The notes: a model not told the origin generated them from the sequence alone. A DNA stretch of 64,000 nt from Streptomyces sp. SID8374 (GCF_009865135.1 NZ_WWGH01000002.1:2294001-2358000); one strand, 5' to 3'; shown: positions 8,387 to 16,873, counted from the first letter of the stretch. Program-made: numbers and translations.

Positions 8387-10538
8387 ATCGCTGCCCGGCG
8401 GGCGGGACCTGCTCCACGGCGGCCGGTGCGGGCGCGGTGGCCGGCGGGGGAGCGGGACCGATCTCGCACCAGACCGCCTTGCCCTCGCCGCGGGGTTCGA
8501 TGCCCCAACGGGTGGCGACCGCGTCCAGCAGGAGCAGCCCCCGGCCCGATGTCGAGGTCTCTCCCGGGGTACGCCGCCGGGGCCAGGCACTCGACCGGTC
8601 CTGCACCGAGAGCCGGATCCGCCGCACCGGCTCGGGCAGCACCTCCAGAGTGAGGACCGCCCCGCCCTCCGTGTGCAGCAGCACGTTCACCAGCAGCTCG
8701 CCCGTGACCAGTTCGGCGTCGTCGGCGAAGTCGGCCATGTCCCAGTCGGCGAGCGCCTGGCGCACGATCGCCCGGGCGTCCGACAGCCCTTCCGGGTCCG
8801 CCTGATGGATGTACTGGTGCAGCCGGGGCGCGTGCGAGGACCCCACATCCGGGCTGCGCCGCAGTACCAGGAGGGCCACGTCGTCCCCCGAACCCCAGCG
8901 CTCCCAGAGCCGGTCCGAGAGATGGTCGGCCAGCGCCTCGGCCCCCGCGGGCCCCGCGCTCACCTCGCTCCGCAGCGCCTCCACCCCGGTGTCCAGATCG
9001 GCGCCAGGCTCCTCCACCAGACCGTCCGTGTACAGCACGAACGTCTCCCCGGGCACCAGGTCGAGACGGGTCTCCGGGTACTCCTCGTCCTCGAACTCCG
9101 TGGAGATGCCCAGCGGCAGACCGCCGCGCACCTGCGGACTGCCCACCCGCCCGTCGGTGTGCCGGATCAGCGGCCCCAGATGCCCGGCCCGGACCACCCG
9201 TGCCGCCCCCGTCGCCAGGTCGACCTGGGCGTAGGTGCAGGTCGCGAAGCGGTCGGTGTCCAGCTCGGAGAGGAAGCGCGAGGCCCGCGCCAGCACGGTC
9301 GACGGGGGGTGACCCTCGGCGGCGTACGCGCGCAGGGCGATACGCAACTGGCCCATGATCGCGGCCGCGTGGGTGTCGTGCCCCTGCACGTCCCCGACGA
9401 CCAGCCCGTAACGGTTCTTGGGCAGGGCGATCACGTCGTACCAGTCGCCGCCGACCTGCCGCCCGCTCCACGCCGCGTGGTAGCGCACCGCGATCTCGCC
9501 GCCCTCGATGTCCTGTATGCGGGGCGGAAGCATCGCGGACTGGAGCTGGGTGGCGAACTCCCGCTCCTCGTCGAAGAGCATCGCCCGCTGGAGCGACTGC
9601 GCCACGATGGCCGCGAGCCCCAGGCACAGGATCCGCTCGTCGGCGTTGAAGACGGTGCGCTCCCGGTAGAACAGGGCGAGCCCGCCGAGCGACCGGGCCT
9701 GGGCGACCAGGGGCAGATAGGCGGCGGCCCGGAACCTGAGATGGCCCAGATGCGGCTCCAGCACCGGATAGCGCCGAGCCAGTGCCGCCAGCGACGTGAT
9801 GAACCGCGGCCGCCCGCTGCGGATGGCGTCGGCCAGCGGAAGGTTGCGCTCCAGGTCCCCGGAGCCGAGGCCGTCGAGTGCCTCCAGCGACTCGCCGCTC
9901 AGCGCCACGATGTTCAGCGCGGAGTTCTCCACGAGCCCCAGGGCCAGCCCGTCCGCCCCCAGCCTCGCCAGCCCGCCCGGACCGGTGAGCGCCGCCGTCA
10001 CATCGTCCACGGTCACCGCGCGTGACATCGCGCTGGTCGTGCGTTCGACGATGTTGGTCTGACGCTGCCGGCGCTTTTCCAGATCGAGGACGAAGGCCGA
10101 ATGGGTGACTTCCGCCGTCGCGTCGCGGACGACCCCCACGATCCGGTGGGCCTTCCCGTCCTTCGACCGCAGGATGCGGGCCTGGACATGGGTCCACTGG
10201 GTCGTCCCGTCGTCCAGAGGCACCCGGAAGTGCACGTTGTAGGAGTTGCTGCCGCCCGTGATGGCCTCGTCGATCGTGACGTCCAGCCGGGCCCGCTCCG
10301 CCGGCTCCAGCCGCTCCACCAGGGCGCCGGGGCGCGAGTCGTACGCCGCCGGGTCCACACCGAACACAGCGAGCCCCGCCTCGTCGATGTCCAGGGTCCG
10401 GGCATCGAGATCCCAGTCGAAGCTGCCCGTCCGGTTCATGGCGAGGCGTTCCGTCGGCCCGATCTCACCGTTGGTCCTCCGGTCGATCCGGCGGAGCGGA
10501 GCGGCTTCGGTGTCCTGGCGCCCTTCGTGCTCGGTCAT
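8385..10538 (-). CDS. PAS-GAF-PP2C-HATPase multidomain regulator (SpoIIE/RsbU-type phosphatase)
   Basis: A 717-residue cytoplasmic regulator. Domains by sequence: PAS (about residues 35-140, ending RIVGVVRDATAEV), GAF (about 165-320), PP2C/SpoIIE phosphatase (about 340-560, with VGGDWYDVI, VVGDVQGHDTHAAAIMGQLR and LYTDGLVEEPGADLD metal-binding motifs), and a C-terminal HATPase/anti-sigma kinase-like domain (about 575-700, with ELLVNVLLHT and GRGLLLLDAV). Such proteins join a phosphatase acting on anti-anti-sigma factors to an RsbW-like kinase and occur in dozens of copies in Streptomyces. No partner STAS gene lies nearby. The ATG at 10538 is preceded by GGAG. Confidence 0.9.
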   Translation of the reverse strand: MTEHEGRQDTEAAPLRRIDRRTNGEIGPTERLAMNRTGSFDWDLDARTLDIDEAGLAVFGVDPAAYDSRPGALVERLEPAERARLDVTIDEAITGGSNSYNVHFRVPLDDGTTQWTHVQARILRSKDGKAHRIVGVVRDATAEVTHSAFVLDLEKRRQRQTNIVERTTSAMSRAVTVDDVTAALTGPGGLARLGADGLALGLVENSALNIVALSGESLEALDGLGSGDLERNLPLADAIRSGRPRFITSLAALARRYPVLEPHLGHLRFRAAAYLPLVAQARSLGGLALFYRERTVFNADERILCLGLAAIVAQSLQRAMLFDEEREFATQLQSAMLPPRIQDIEGGEIAVRYHAAWSGRQVGGDWYDVIALPKNRYGLVVGDVQGHDTHAAAIMGQLRIALRAYAAEGHPPSTVLARASRFLSELDTDRFATCTYAQVDLATGAARVVRAGHLGPLIRHTDGRVGSPQVRGGLPLGISTEFEDEEYPETRLDLVPGETFVLYTDGLVEEPGADLDTGVEALRSEVSAGPAGAEALADHLSDRLWERWGSGDDVALLVLRRSPDVGSSHAPRLHQYIHQADPEGLSDARAIVRQALADWDMADFADDAELVTGELLVNVLLHTEGGAVLTLEVLPEPVRRIRLSVQDRSSAWPRRRTPGETSTSGRGLLLLDAVATRWGIEPRGEGKAVWCEIGPAPPPATAPAPAAVEQVPPAGQR

Positions 10539-10560
10539 GCATGCTCCGGAGGTCGTCCGG

Positions 10561-10584
10561 CGGGGCGCGCGGCGACGCGCCCCG
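10561..10584. other. GC-rich hairpin just upstream of the phosphatase start
   Basis: CGGGGCGCG (10561-10569) pairs with CGCGCCCCG (10576-10584), leaving a 6-base loop. It lies 23 bases upstream of the phosphatase start, thus in its leader or promoter. It may influence translation or be incidental. Confidence 0.3.
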
Positions 10585-10791
10585 TAGGCCTCAATTGTCG
10601 AGCCGCTTCCACCGGAGTGCCACAGCGGAGCACCACCGAAGTTCCCTCCCGGAGCGTGCGCCGGGCCCTAGGGCCGACCCCCTGTCCGGAAGGAGGGCGG
10701 GGAGTCGCAGAATGGCAGGAACGGACCGTTCGGCGGCGACGGACGGCCCCTACCCCAGGTCTCCACCGTGCCCAGTGAGCGGAGCGCACAC

Positions 10792-11877
10792 ATGATCGAC
10801 GACCGGCCCGTCCTGCTGGAGACCCGAGGGCGCTCCCTGCACATCACCCTGAACCGGCCCCGCGCCATCAACGCCCTCACCCACACCATGGTGCGGCTCC
10901 TCGACGAGGCGCTCGCCCGGGCCGAGCAGGACGGGACGGTCGCCTCGGTCGTCCTGGCCGGAGCGGGCGGACGCGGCCTCTGCGCGGGCGGTGACATCCG
11001 CGCCCTCCACGACGACACCCGCGCCGGAGGCCGTGCTTCCCTGGACTTCTGGCGCGACGAGTACCGCCTCAACGCCCGCATCGCCCGTTTCCCCAAGCCG
11101 TACGTCGCCCTGATGGACGGCATCGTGATGGGCGGGGGAGTCGGGGTATCCGCCCACGGCTCGCTCCGGATCGTCACGGAGCGCTCACGTGTGGCCATGC
11201 CCGAGACCGCCATCGGGTTCGTACCCGATGTCGGCGGTACTTACCTGCTGGCCGCCGCCCCCGGCGAGCTGGGCACCCACCTGGCGCTCACCGGCCGCTC
11301 CGTCGGCGCGGCCGACGCCCTGCTCTGCGGCCTCGCCGACCATTACGTACCCACGCGGTATCTGCCGGAGCTCACCGACGCCCTGGCCGGGGCGGGGACC
11401 GCCGAAGAGGTGGCGCGGACCGTGCAGCGGTTCACCGAGGAACCGCCCGCCGGTGAGCTCGCCGCGCAGCGCGACTGGATCGACGCCTGCTACGCCGCGG
11501 ACACCGTCGAGGAGATCGTCCGACGGCTCCGGGCCGCGTCTGCCCCCGAGGCGGCGGACGCGGCGGGGGAACTCGTGGGACGGTCGCCGCTGGCGCTCAA
11601 GGTCACGCTCGCCGCCGTACGCCGGGCGGCCCGGCTCAACAGCCTGGAAGCCGTCCTCGACCAGGAGTACCGCGTCTCCTGCCGGGTCCGTGAGGAGCCG
11701 GACTTCGTGGAGGGGGTGCGCGCCCGGATCATCGACAAGGACGGCAGCCCGCAGTGGAAGCCGGCCACCCTCGCCGAGGTGGACGACAGCGCGATCGCCC
11801 GCTTCTTCGCCCCTCTCGGCGAGGATGAGGAGGAGCTCGGCCTCGCCCCCGGAACCGCCCCCGACGGGACGGCCTGA
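10792..11877 (+). CDS. Enoyl-CoA hydratase/isomerase family, 3-hydroxyisobutyryl-CoA hydrolase-like
   Basis: A crotonase-fold enzyme of about 361 residues. The oxyanion-hole segments AGGRGLCAGGDIRALH and GIVMGGGVGVSAHG are intact, and the VAMPETAIGFVPDVGGTYLL motif (with Glu and Asp at the acyl-CoA hydrolase positions) plus the long C-terminal extension (REEPDFVEGVRARIIDKDGSPQWKPATL) are characteristic of 3-hydroxyisobutyryl-CoA hydrolases, which act in valine breakdown. The inferred reaction is hydrolysis of 3-hydroxyisobutyryl-CoA to the free acid. A GTG at 10768 is an alternative start; I prefer the ATG at 10792, which has GGAG upstream and matches the family start. No other valine-pathway gene is adjacent. 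Confidence 0.86.
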   Translation: MIDDRPVLLETRGRSLHITLNRPRAINALTHTMVRLLDEALARAEQDGTVASVVLAGAGGRGLCAGGDIRALHDDTRAGGRASLDFWRDEYRLNARIARFPKPYVALMDGIVMGGGVGVSAHGSLRIVTERSRVAMPETAIGFVPDVGGTYLLAAAPGELGTHLALTGRSVGAADALLCGLADHYVPTRYLPELTDALAGAGTAEEVARTVQRFTEEPPAGELAAQRDWIDACYAADTVEEIVRRLRAASAPEAADAAGELVGRSPLALKVTLAAVRRAARLNSLEAVLDQEYRVSCRVREEPDFVEGVRARIIDKDGSPQWKPATLAEVDDSAIARFFAPLGEDEEELGLAPGTAPDGTA

Positions 11878-11901
11878 GACCGAGCCCCTCCGCCGGTGTG
11901 C

Positions 11902-12129
11902 CTACCTGTCGCTGCCGGACAGACTCGGCTGCAACTCCCGTACCAGAGCGAACAGCCGGTCCTCGTTCCCCGTCAGCCCCGCGCCCCGCAGGGCGCGGTC
12001 GGCCTCCCGCATGGGTGATGTGAGCAGCGGCAGATACAGGGGTGCGTCGTCCGGGTCCGAGAGCGCGGCCCGGGTGGCCTCCAGCAGGCGGACATACGCC
12101 TGCGCCGCGGCGAGCTCGTCTTTGTCCAT
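11902..12129 (-). CDS. Small hypothetical protein (75 aa)
   Basis: I do not recognise this protein. It is 75 residues, rich in Ala, Leu and charged residues, without a signal peptide or membrane segment, and looks all-helical (DELAAAQAYVRLLEATRAAL, then LFALVRELQPSL). AGGAGACGCTGAG precedes the ATG, a good ribosome site, which is the main reason to accept it. It converges with the acyl-CoA hydrolase gene, 24 bases apart. Function unknown. Confidence 0.6.
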   Translation of the reverse strand: MDKDELAAAQAYVRLLEATRAALSDPDDAPLYLPLLTSPMREADRALRGAGLTGNEDRLFALVRELQPSLSGSDR

Positions 12130-12202
12130 CTCAGCGTCTCCTGGTCAGAGGTGTCGGACCGTCAAGCATCTCGCACGGGTCTGACATCGCCTTTCCGATC
12201 CG

Positions 12203-12691
12203 CTACCGCACCCCGGCAACTCCCGCCGGTGGCTCAACCTCCAGATACCGCCGCCTGCGCGGACCCCGGTAGAGGAGCACGGTCCAGCCGTGCCGCCGCA
12301 GCACCTCGGCGCACCCGGCCAGCGCCTCCTCCTCGTGGTGCGCGGCGCCGCTGCCCGGCGGCCCCGCCCACTCGACCCGTACCGTCCCGGCCGACTCGCC
12401 CGTCCGCACCCGGTACCCGGCCGACACCCGCTGCCCCGACGCGTCCACGGCGGACGGAGCGGCTCCGGAGCTCTCCAAGGCCAACGCGACGGCCCGTACC
12501 GGCTGGTGAAGCTCCCAAGGGGCCGGCGTGGCCTCCGGATCACCGGCCCGCCCGTCACCGGTCAGACGGCGGATCTGGAGCAGCCCCTCGAAGGCGGTCC
12601 GCACCGAGGCGGCGCGCGCCTCGGCGGTCCCGGTGAACGGCGGCCCGTCCCCGGTCGCGGGCTCGAACCCCGCGCCCTCCTCGCTGCCCAT
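12203..12691 (-). CDS. Hypothetical protein (162 aa)
   Basis: I do not recognise this protein. The ATG at 12691 has AGGGGGA upstream. After a short disordered N-terminus (MGSEEGAGFEPATGDG) it holds a helical part with FEGLLQIRRL, then a strand-rich C-terminus (YRVRTGESAGTVRVEWAGPP, LRRHGWTVLLYRGPRRRRYLEVEPP) resembling small alpha/beta domains of actinobacterial hypothetical proteins. No signal peptide or membrane helix. It lies 73 bases after the start of the 75-residue gene and may share its transcript. Confidence 0.62.
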   Translation of the reverse strand: MGSEEGAGFEPATGDGPPFTGTAEARAASVRTAFEGLLQIRRLTGDGRAGDPEATPAPWELHQPVRAVALALESSGAAPSAVDASGQRVSAGYRVRTGESAGTVRVEWAGPPGSGAAHHEEEALAGCAEVLRRHGWTVLLYRGPRRRRYLEVEPPAGVAGVR

Positions 12692-12806
12692 ACGTCCCCC
12701 TGTGCTCGGCCCCGGCGTACGTGGCCCAGTGTGCACCGGGGGAGTGACAACCGCCGGTGCCTCGAGAACCGGTGCCTCACAACCGGGCGGTGTCCGGCGC
12801 CAGGGT

Positions 12807-13322
12807 TCAGGCAGCTCCCCGGAGGTCCTCCTCCACGGCGGCCTTGAGGCGCCGGAGGGTGGTCCGGATGTTGCCGCGCTGGAACTGCGCGAAGGTCTTG
12901 CCCCTGGTCGCGACGCGATCGAACCCGTTGGCCAGGAAGTCGGGCCAGGAGCGCCGGTCGTCGGTCCAGGTCTCGGTCACCCGGGTCCCGCCGTCCACCG
13001 CTTCGAAGCGGTACTCCCAGGTCGCGATGGGTCCGCGGAGGCGTGGCCGCCGGACGCCGATGGCATGGACCCGGAAGGCGAAGCGCTCGCCCGGATCGGC
13101 CGCCGTCACGGTGCACCGGGTCGTCCAGCTCACGCCGCCGCGCTTGTTCCGGCCCTCGAAGACCATGCCCACATAGGCGTCGCGCCGCTCCCCCTGGACG
13201 GTCGCCCCCTTGTTCTCGGGGCTCCAACGGCCCATCGCCGTGGGGTCGCTGAGCCGTTCGTAGATCTGCGCGGGAGGGGCGTCGACGATGATGCTGTCCG
13301 CCACGGACATGGTGCGGGGCAT
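12807..13322 (-). CDS. SRPBCC (START/polyketide-cyclase-like) family protein
   Basis: A 171-residue SRPBCC protein. The N-terminus MSVADSIIVDAPPAQIYERLSDPTAMGRWSPEN is the usual first strand and helix; GATVQGERRDAYVGMVFEGRNKR and WTTRCTVTAADPGERFAFRV give the central sheet; ETWTDDRRSWPDFLANGF begins the long C-terminal helix that closes the hydrophobic ligand cavity. Members bind or transform hydrophobic ligands, or act as cyclases; the ligand here is unknown. The ATG at 13322 gives MPRTMSV; a second ATG four codons later is equally possible. A TACTCGCGAGTA palindrome lies 80 bases upstream. Confidence 0.83.
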   Translation of the reverse strand: MPRTMSVADSIIVDAPPAQIYERLSDPTAMGRWSPENKGATVQGERRDAYVGMVFEGRNKRGGVSWTTRCTVTAADPGERFAFRVHAIGVRRPRLRGPIATWEYRFEAVDGGTRVTETWTDDRRSWPDFLANGFDRVATRGKTFAQFQRGNIRTTLRRLKAAVEEDLRGAA

Positions 13323-13402
13323 GGCGCAACTCCTTCACCACGGTCGTCGTCGGGCCGTATCCGGGACCGGACGGACCGTGGCGCCGCATCCCGGCCCACA
13401 CC

Positions 13403-13416
13403 TTACTCGCGAGTAG
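13403..13416. promoter_or_regulatory. TACTCGCGAGTA palindrome (TetR-type operator candidate)
   Basis: The perfect 12-base palindrome TACTCGCGAGTA spans 13404-13415, with TTA and GTAA extending it unevenly. It lies 82 bases upstream of the SRPBCC gene. Sites of this TACT-N4-AGTA form are typical of TetR-family operators in actinobacteria, including those before acyl-CoA metabolism genes. The regulator is not encoded here. Confidence 0.55.
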
Positions 13417-13485
13417 TAAACGTGGTGAACGTGCTGTGCCGGGAAGCTGTCCGGGCACCGGCACCACGCCCGCCCGTGGTGCCGC

Positions 13486-14088
13486 TCACCGTGTCCGCCG
13501 CTCGCGCCGGTTCGCCACCCTTACCCGTACGTCGGTCGGCAGGCCGCGTACGCCCGCGCAGCGCCGAGCGTCCGCGACCACGCCGTCGGCGACCCGGCGC
13601 ACGACGTCCGCGGGCCGGGCCTCGGGTTCCACGACCAGCGTCACCGCCGCCCGCAGCGGCCGGCCCGCCAGGCGCACCCGGGCGTGCGCCACCCCGTCGA
13701 CCGCGGCCGCCTGCGAGGTCATCGCCCGCTCCCACGCCCGCCGCCGCAGCGTCAGACCGGCGCCCCGCAGCCCCACCCACCTCGGCCCGGACGCCGACAC
13801 CTGCGCGCCGAACCATCGGAGGAACAGCGCCAGTACGAGGGTGAGCGCCACGATCACGGCAGGCGTCCACCAGCCGTTCCCCCGCAGCCGGGCCAGTCCG
13901 CCGCGGTCCAGCAGCACCCCTTCGGCCGCGCGCCCGGACCACCAGCCCGGCACCTCACGCGCCACCCGGCCCAGCCCCGAACCGTCCCCGACGGCCAGCA
14001 GAGCTCCGCCGGCCAGGAGGGCGAGGCCGACCACCCCGAGCAGCCCCCGGTTCACCACGCCACGCCCGATCACCGGCACGCACCCCAC
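13486..14088 (-). CDS. AmaP-like membrane protein of the Asp23 block
   Basis: A 200-residue membrane protein. Two hydrophobic segments (about residues 13-32, GLLGVVGLALLAGGALLAV; and about 72-92, WTPAVIVALTLVLALFLRWF) are followed by a cytosolic domain of about 100 residues with the Asp23-like pattern VDGVAHARVRLAGRPLRAAVTLVVEP and PTDVRVRVANR. This matches AmaP, the anchor that holds Asp23/Gls24 proteins at the membrane in Gram-positive bacteria. It is the last gene of a minus-strand group with two further membrane/Asp23-like genes and Asp23 itself. The GTG at 14088 is the longest option; internal GTGs near 14055 are also possible. Confidence 0.75.
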   Translation of the reverse strand: MGCVPVIGRGVVNRGLLGVVGLALLAGGALLAVGDGSGLGRVAREVPGWWSGRAAEGVLLDRGGLARLRGNGWWTPAVIVALTLVLALFLRWFGAQVSASGPRWVGLRGAGLTLRRRAWERAMTSQAAAVDGVAHARVRLAGRPLRAAVTLVVEPEARPADVVRRVADGVVADARRCAGVRGLPTDVRVRVANRRERRTR

Positions 14089-14155
14089 ACCCTCACGCCG
14101 TCATCGGCCACGGAACCAGCTGTCACGCCGCTATCCGTCACGTAGCTCATGCAGC

Positions 14156-15277
14156 TCACGCCTCTCCGCCGTCCCGAAGCCTGTGCCGGGGCCCGCCCTG
14201 AGACCCGTCCCGAGGATCTTCCCGAAGCTCATCCCGAGCCCCGCTCAGAGGCCGTTCCCGAGCCTCGTCCTGCGCTCCGTCCCCAGCCCGGTCCTGCGCC
14301 CCCGGCCCGCCCACGACCGGCTGCTTCTCCGCCGAAGCCAGTCCCGCCGGCTCCGGTTCCTGCCCCGGCACCGAGGCGAGCCACCCCGCCTGCCGCCGCA
14401 CCCGCACCCGCAGCACGGGCGGACGGGCCAGGCCCAGCTCCAGCAGGCCCGCGCCCAACACCCGTACCGCCTCGGCGCGTACCTCCTCCGGGTCGCCGTA
14501 TCCCACGGCGGCCCGCACCAGCGCCCGTCGGCGACGCACGCTCACCCGCGCCCGGACGATCCCAGGGACCCCGAGCGCCCGCTCCCGCAGGATCCGGGCC
14601 GCCGCCGTACGGTCCAGGGCCGCCCGTACCTCCGGGGCCGGCGCCGCCATCCGGAGCCGTCGCCGCAGCCCCGGCAGGAGCGCGCACCCCAGCAGCCAGA
14701 GACCCGCGAGCGCCGCGACCGCCCCACCGAGCCGTACCACCGAGTCCGCCGGACCGTGGGTCGCCGCCCAGTCGGCCACCGTCGTACGCCAGTGGGCGGG
14801 CGCTTCGCCGAACCGGACCGCGACCACGTCGACCAGCACCAGCCCGCACGCCACAGCCCCCACGGCAGCCAGCACCGCCGCGGGGACCCGGCGTTGCGAC
14901 CTGATACGGGGCCCGGGGCGGCGGCCCTTCGCACCGTCCAGGCCCGGGGCCGCCTCCACAGCTTCCGGAACCACCGGCGCCGGGCCCACCGTCAGCGCGT
15001 CGACGTGAATCTCGGTACGGGGCACGGCCAGACCCGTCAGGGCCGCCGTCCGTGTCTCCGCCCGGTCCCGGACCCGCTGCGCGGCCTCGTCGGCCCGCAC
15101 CGGATAGGGCAACCGCACACCGACCGCGATCCGCGCCGAGGCCCCGCGCACATCGGCGGAGCCCCGGATCACCGACCCGCCGTCGGGCAGCGCCTCGGCG
15201 GCGGCCCGTTCGGCGATCCGCCGGACCGCCCGGGGGGCCACCGTCGTCGTACCGCGCCCGGCGGCGGGGACCGTCAC
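14156..15277 (-). CDS. Asp23-like/DUF6286 membrane protein
   Basis: A 373-residue protein in three parts. Residues 1-100 resemble an Asp23 domain (TTVAPRAVRRIAERAAAEAL, ARIAVGVRLPYPVRADEAAQRVRDR). Two membrane helices follow (about 132-152 and 186-206). A second Asp23-like/DUF6286 part runs to about residue 300 (RTAAARILRERALGVPGIVRARVSV, RAEAVRVLGAGLLELGL). The last 70 residues are a degenerate, hydrophilic D/R/G/E repeat tail. Its start overlaps the preceding gene by 4 bases (ATGA). It likely works with Asp23 and AmaP in cell-envelope stress at the membrane. Confidence 0.75.
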   Translation of the reverse strand: MTVPAAGRGTTTVAPRAVRRIAERAAAEALPDGGSVIRGSADVRGASARIAVGVRLPYPVRADEAAQRVRDRAETRTAALTGLAVPRTEIHVDALTVGPAPVVPEAVEAAPGLDGAKGRRPGPRIRSQRRVPAAVLAAVGAVACGLVLVDVVAVRFGEAPAHWRTTVADWAATHGPADSVVRLGGAVAALAGLWLLGCALLPGLRRRLRMAAPAPEVRAALDRTAAARILRERALGVPGIVRARVSVRRRRALVRAAVGYGDPEEVRAEAVRVLGAGLLELGLARPPVLRVRVRRQAGWLASVPGQEPEPAGLASAEKQPVVGGPGAQDRAGDGAQDEARERPLSGARDELREDPRDGSQGGPRHRLRDGGEA

Positions 15278-15501
15278 GGCCGCCTCCCCACCAGCGAGTC
15301 GAGGAACTCCCGCAGCCCGGTGCCCCGGTCCGCCAGGTGACCGGCGAACCAGCCCAGCGCGCCGAGCGCGGCCACCACGAGGAACGCCCCGAACCCGCCG
15401 AACCAGCCCGCGAACCCCAGCGCCATGCCCGCCGCGGCCCCGATCACGCCCCGGCCCGGCACACCGTCCGCCGGGCCGGGGCCGTCCACCCTCCGTGTCA
15501 T
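15274..15501 (-). CDS. Small DUF2273-like membrane protein
   Basis: A 75-residue protein dominated by two adjacent hydrophobic segments (GVIGAAAGMALGFAGWF and GAFLVVAALGALGWFAG), ending with the short cytosolic tail LREFLDSLVGRRP. Small proteins of this type (DUF2273) sit between amaP and asp23 in Gram-positive genomes, as here. It lies 4 bases downstream of the Asp23 stop and overlaps the next gene by 4 bases, so the three are translationally coupled. Confidence 0.78.
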   Translation of the reverse strand: MTRRVDGPGPADGVPGRGVIGAAAGMALGFAGWFGGFGAFLVVAALGALGWFAGHLADRGTGLREFLDSLVGRRP

Positions 15502-15505
15502 GCCG

Positions 15506-16030
15506 TCACGCCACGCGGGTCTCGGCCACGGGGGCCTCGTCGTCGTCCTCGGGCAGGTGTACGTCGTTCACGGTCACGTTGACCTCGACGACCTCCAGGC
15601 CCGTCGTCCGCTCCACCGCCGCGATGACGTTCTCGCGCACGTCGCGCGCCACATCGGTGATGGCGACGCCGTACTCGACGACGAGGTCCAGGTCGATGGC
15701 CGTCTGACGCTCGCCCACCTCGACCTTGACGCCCCGTCCGACGTTCGGGCGGCCGCCCGGAACCCGGTCGCGCACCGCGCCGAGCGTGCGGGAGAGGCCG
15801 CCGCCCATGTCGTACACGCCCGGGATCTCCCGGGCCGCCATCCCCGCGATCTTCACCACGACGGTGTCCGCGATGGAGGTACGGCCCCGCGTCGCCGCGG
15901 GCTCGGTCGCGCCGGTGGCCCCGCGCCCCACGGTCGTCGTACCGGTGACGGCGCCGCTCTGCTTCGGTCCGCCCGTGCCCGGCCCCGTACCCGCGGCGGG
16001 AACGGCTGCGGCTGTCTCGGTGGTGGTCAT
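15506..16030 (-). CDS. Asp23/Gls24-family envelope stress protein
   Basis: A 174-residue Asp23/Gls24 protein. After a disordered Ala/Gly/Thr-rich N-terminus (about residues 1-48) comes the conserved domain: TSIADTVVVKIAGMAAREIPGVYDMG, then RGVKVEVGERQTAIDLDLVVEYG and VIAAVERTTGLEVVEVNVTVNDVHLPED. Family members coat the cytosolic face of the membrane with AmaP and respond to alkaline or cell-wall stress. It is the first gene of the minus-strand block and is divergently transcribed from an ECF sigma gene. The ATG at 16030 has GAGGAG upstream. Confidence 0.92.
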   Translation of the reverse strand: MTTTETAAAVPAAGTGPGTGGPKQSGAVTGTTTVGRGATGATEPAATRGRTSIADTVVVKIAGMAAREIPGVYDMGGGLSRTLGAVRDRVPGGRPNVGRGVKVEVGERQTAIDLDLVVEYGVAITDVARDVRENVIAAVERTTGLEVVEVNVTVNDVHLPEDDDEAPVAETRVA

Positions 16031-16285
16031 GAAAACTCCTCGCGTATCGCTCGGGTCGTATCGCCTGTCATCTCGTTGGACACGCTGTCCGCCGATTCGT
16101 CACGCGGGTTCCCGGAAACTTTCCGCCGATCCCCGATCGGGCGTCGCGGTCCGGGGCACATCAGTGCGTGACGTTCTGCCGTGCGAGGTGTCCAACGCAG
16201 AGAAGTGGTGTCCGACGGAAAGAACCGACAGGACCGATCAGGACCGAGAAGGTGTCGTGGAACCGACTGAGGGAGGGGCTGGTCC
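16031..16285. promoter_or_regulatory. Divergent promoter region of the Asp23 block with repeated GTGTCCRACG motif
   Basis: A 255-base divergent region. GTGTCCAACG occurs at 16188-16197 and, on the minus strand, at 16083-16074; a variant GTGTCCGACG lies at 16208-16217, 20 bases after the first. The palindromes CGGAAACTTTCCG (16113-16125) and CCCGATCGGG (16132-16141) lie in the middle; GGAAAC resembles ECF -35 elements. The arrangement suggests that one regulator, perhaps the adjacent ECF sigma factor, controls both directions. Confidence 0.45.
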
Positions 16286-16873
16286 GTGCCCGGCGACGGG
16301 AATCAGATGACGGAACGGGCGCCGGAGGGCGTCCGGGCCGACGAGGCGCTGCTGGTCGTCCGGGCCGGGGAGGGCGACGAGGAGGCGTTCGAGGTGCTCG
16401 TACGACGGCACAGCCCCGCCATGCTGCAACTCGCGGTGCGGCTCCTGGGGGACCGGGCGGACGCGGAGGACGCCGTACAGGACTCCTTCGTCAGCGCGTG
16501 GCGCAAGCTTCCGGAGTTCCGCCGGGACGCCTCCCTCCATACGTGGCTCTACCGCATCGTCACCAACCGCTGCCTCAACCGGCTCCGGGCCCGCAGACCG
16601 GCGGCAGACCTCGACTCGGTCCCCGAACAGGCCGCCCCGGAACACCAGGCGTCTCCTGCCCGCGCGGTCGAGTCGCGGGCCGCGGCCGACGCGCTGGCCG
16701 AGGCGATGGCGGGCCTCTCGCCCGAACAACGTGTCTGCTGGGTGCTCCGCGAGATGCAGGGGCTGTCGTACGAGAGCATCGCGGACACGGTCGGAATCAG
16801 TCTGCAGGCGGTCCGCGGCCGGGTCTTCCGGGCCCGCCGCTACCTGACGGAGGCGATGAGCGCATGGCGATGA
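16286..16873 (+). CDS. ECF-type RNA polymerase sigma factor
   Basis: A 195-residue sigma-70 family protein of the ECF class. Region 2 is EEAFEVLVRRHSPAMLQLAVRLLGDRADAEDAVQDSFVSAWRKL with the usual DAEDAVQD core, followed by HTWLYRIVTNRCLNRLR. Region 4 is LSPEQRVCWVLREMQGLSYESIADTVGISLQAVRGRVFRARR. The GTG at 16286 has GGAGGGG upstream; an ATG at 16307 is an alternative. Its stop overlaps the next gene by 4 bases; that gene carries a zinc anti-sigma motif fused to an Asp23-like domain. This sigma factor likely governs the surrounding envelope-stress genes. Confidence 0.92.
   Translation: MPGDGNQMTERAPEGVRADEALLVVRAGEGDEEAFEVLVRRHSPAMLQLAVRLLGDRADAEDAVQDSFVSAWRKLPEFRRDASLHTWLYRIVTNRCLNRLRARRPAADLDSVPEQAAPEHQASPARAVESRAAADALAEAMAGLSPEQRVCWVLREMQGLSYESIADTVGISLQAVRGRVFRARRYLTEAMSAWR

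Noticed and set aside
14156..14330. Imperfect repeats near the end of the DUF6286-like gene (cagcccggtcctgcg-like units).
   Set aside because: They encode a degenerate hydrophilic tail and show no regular array.
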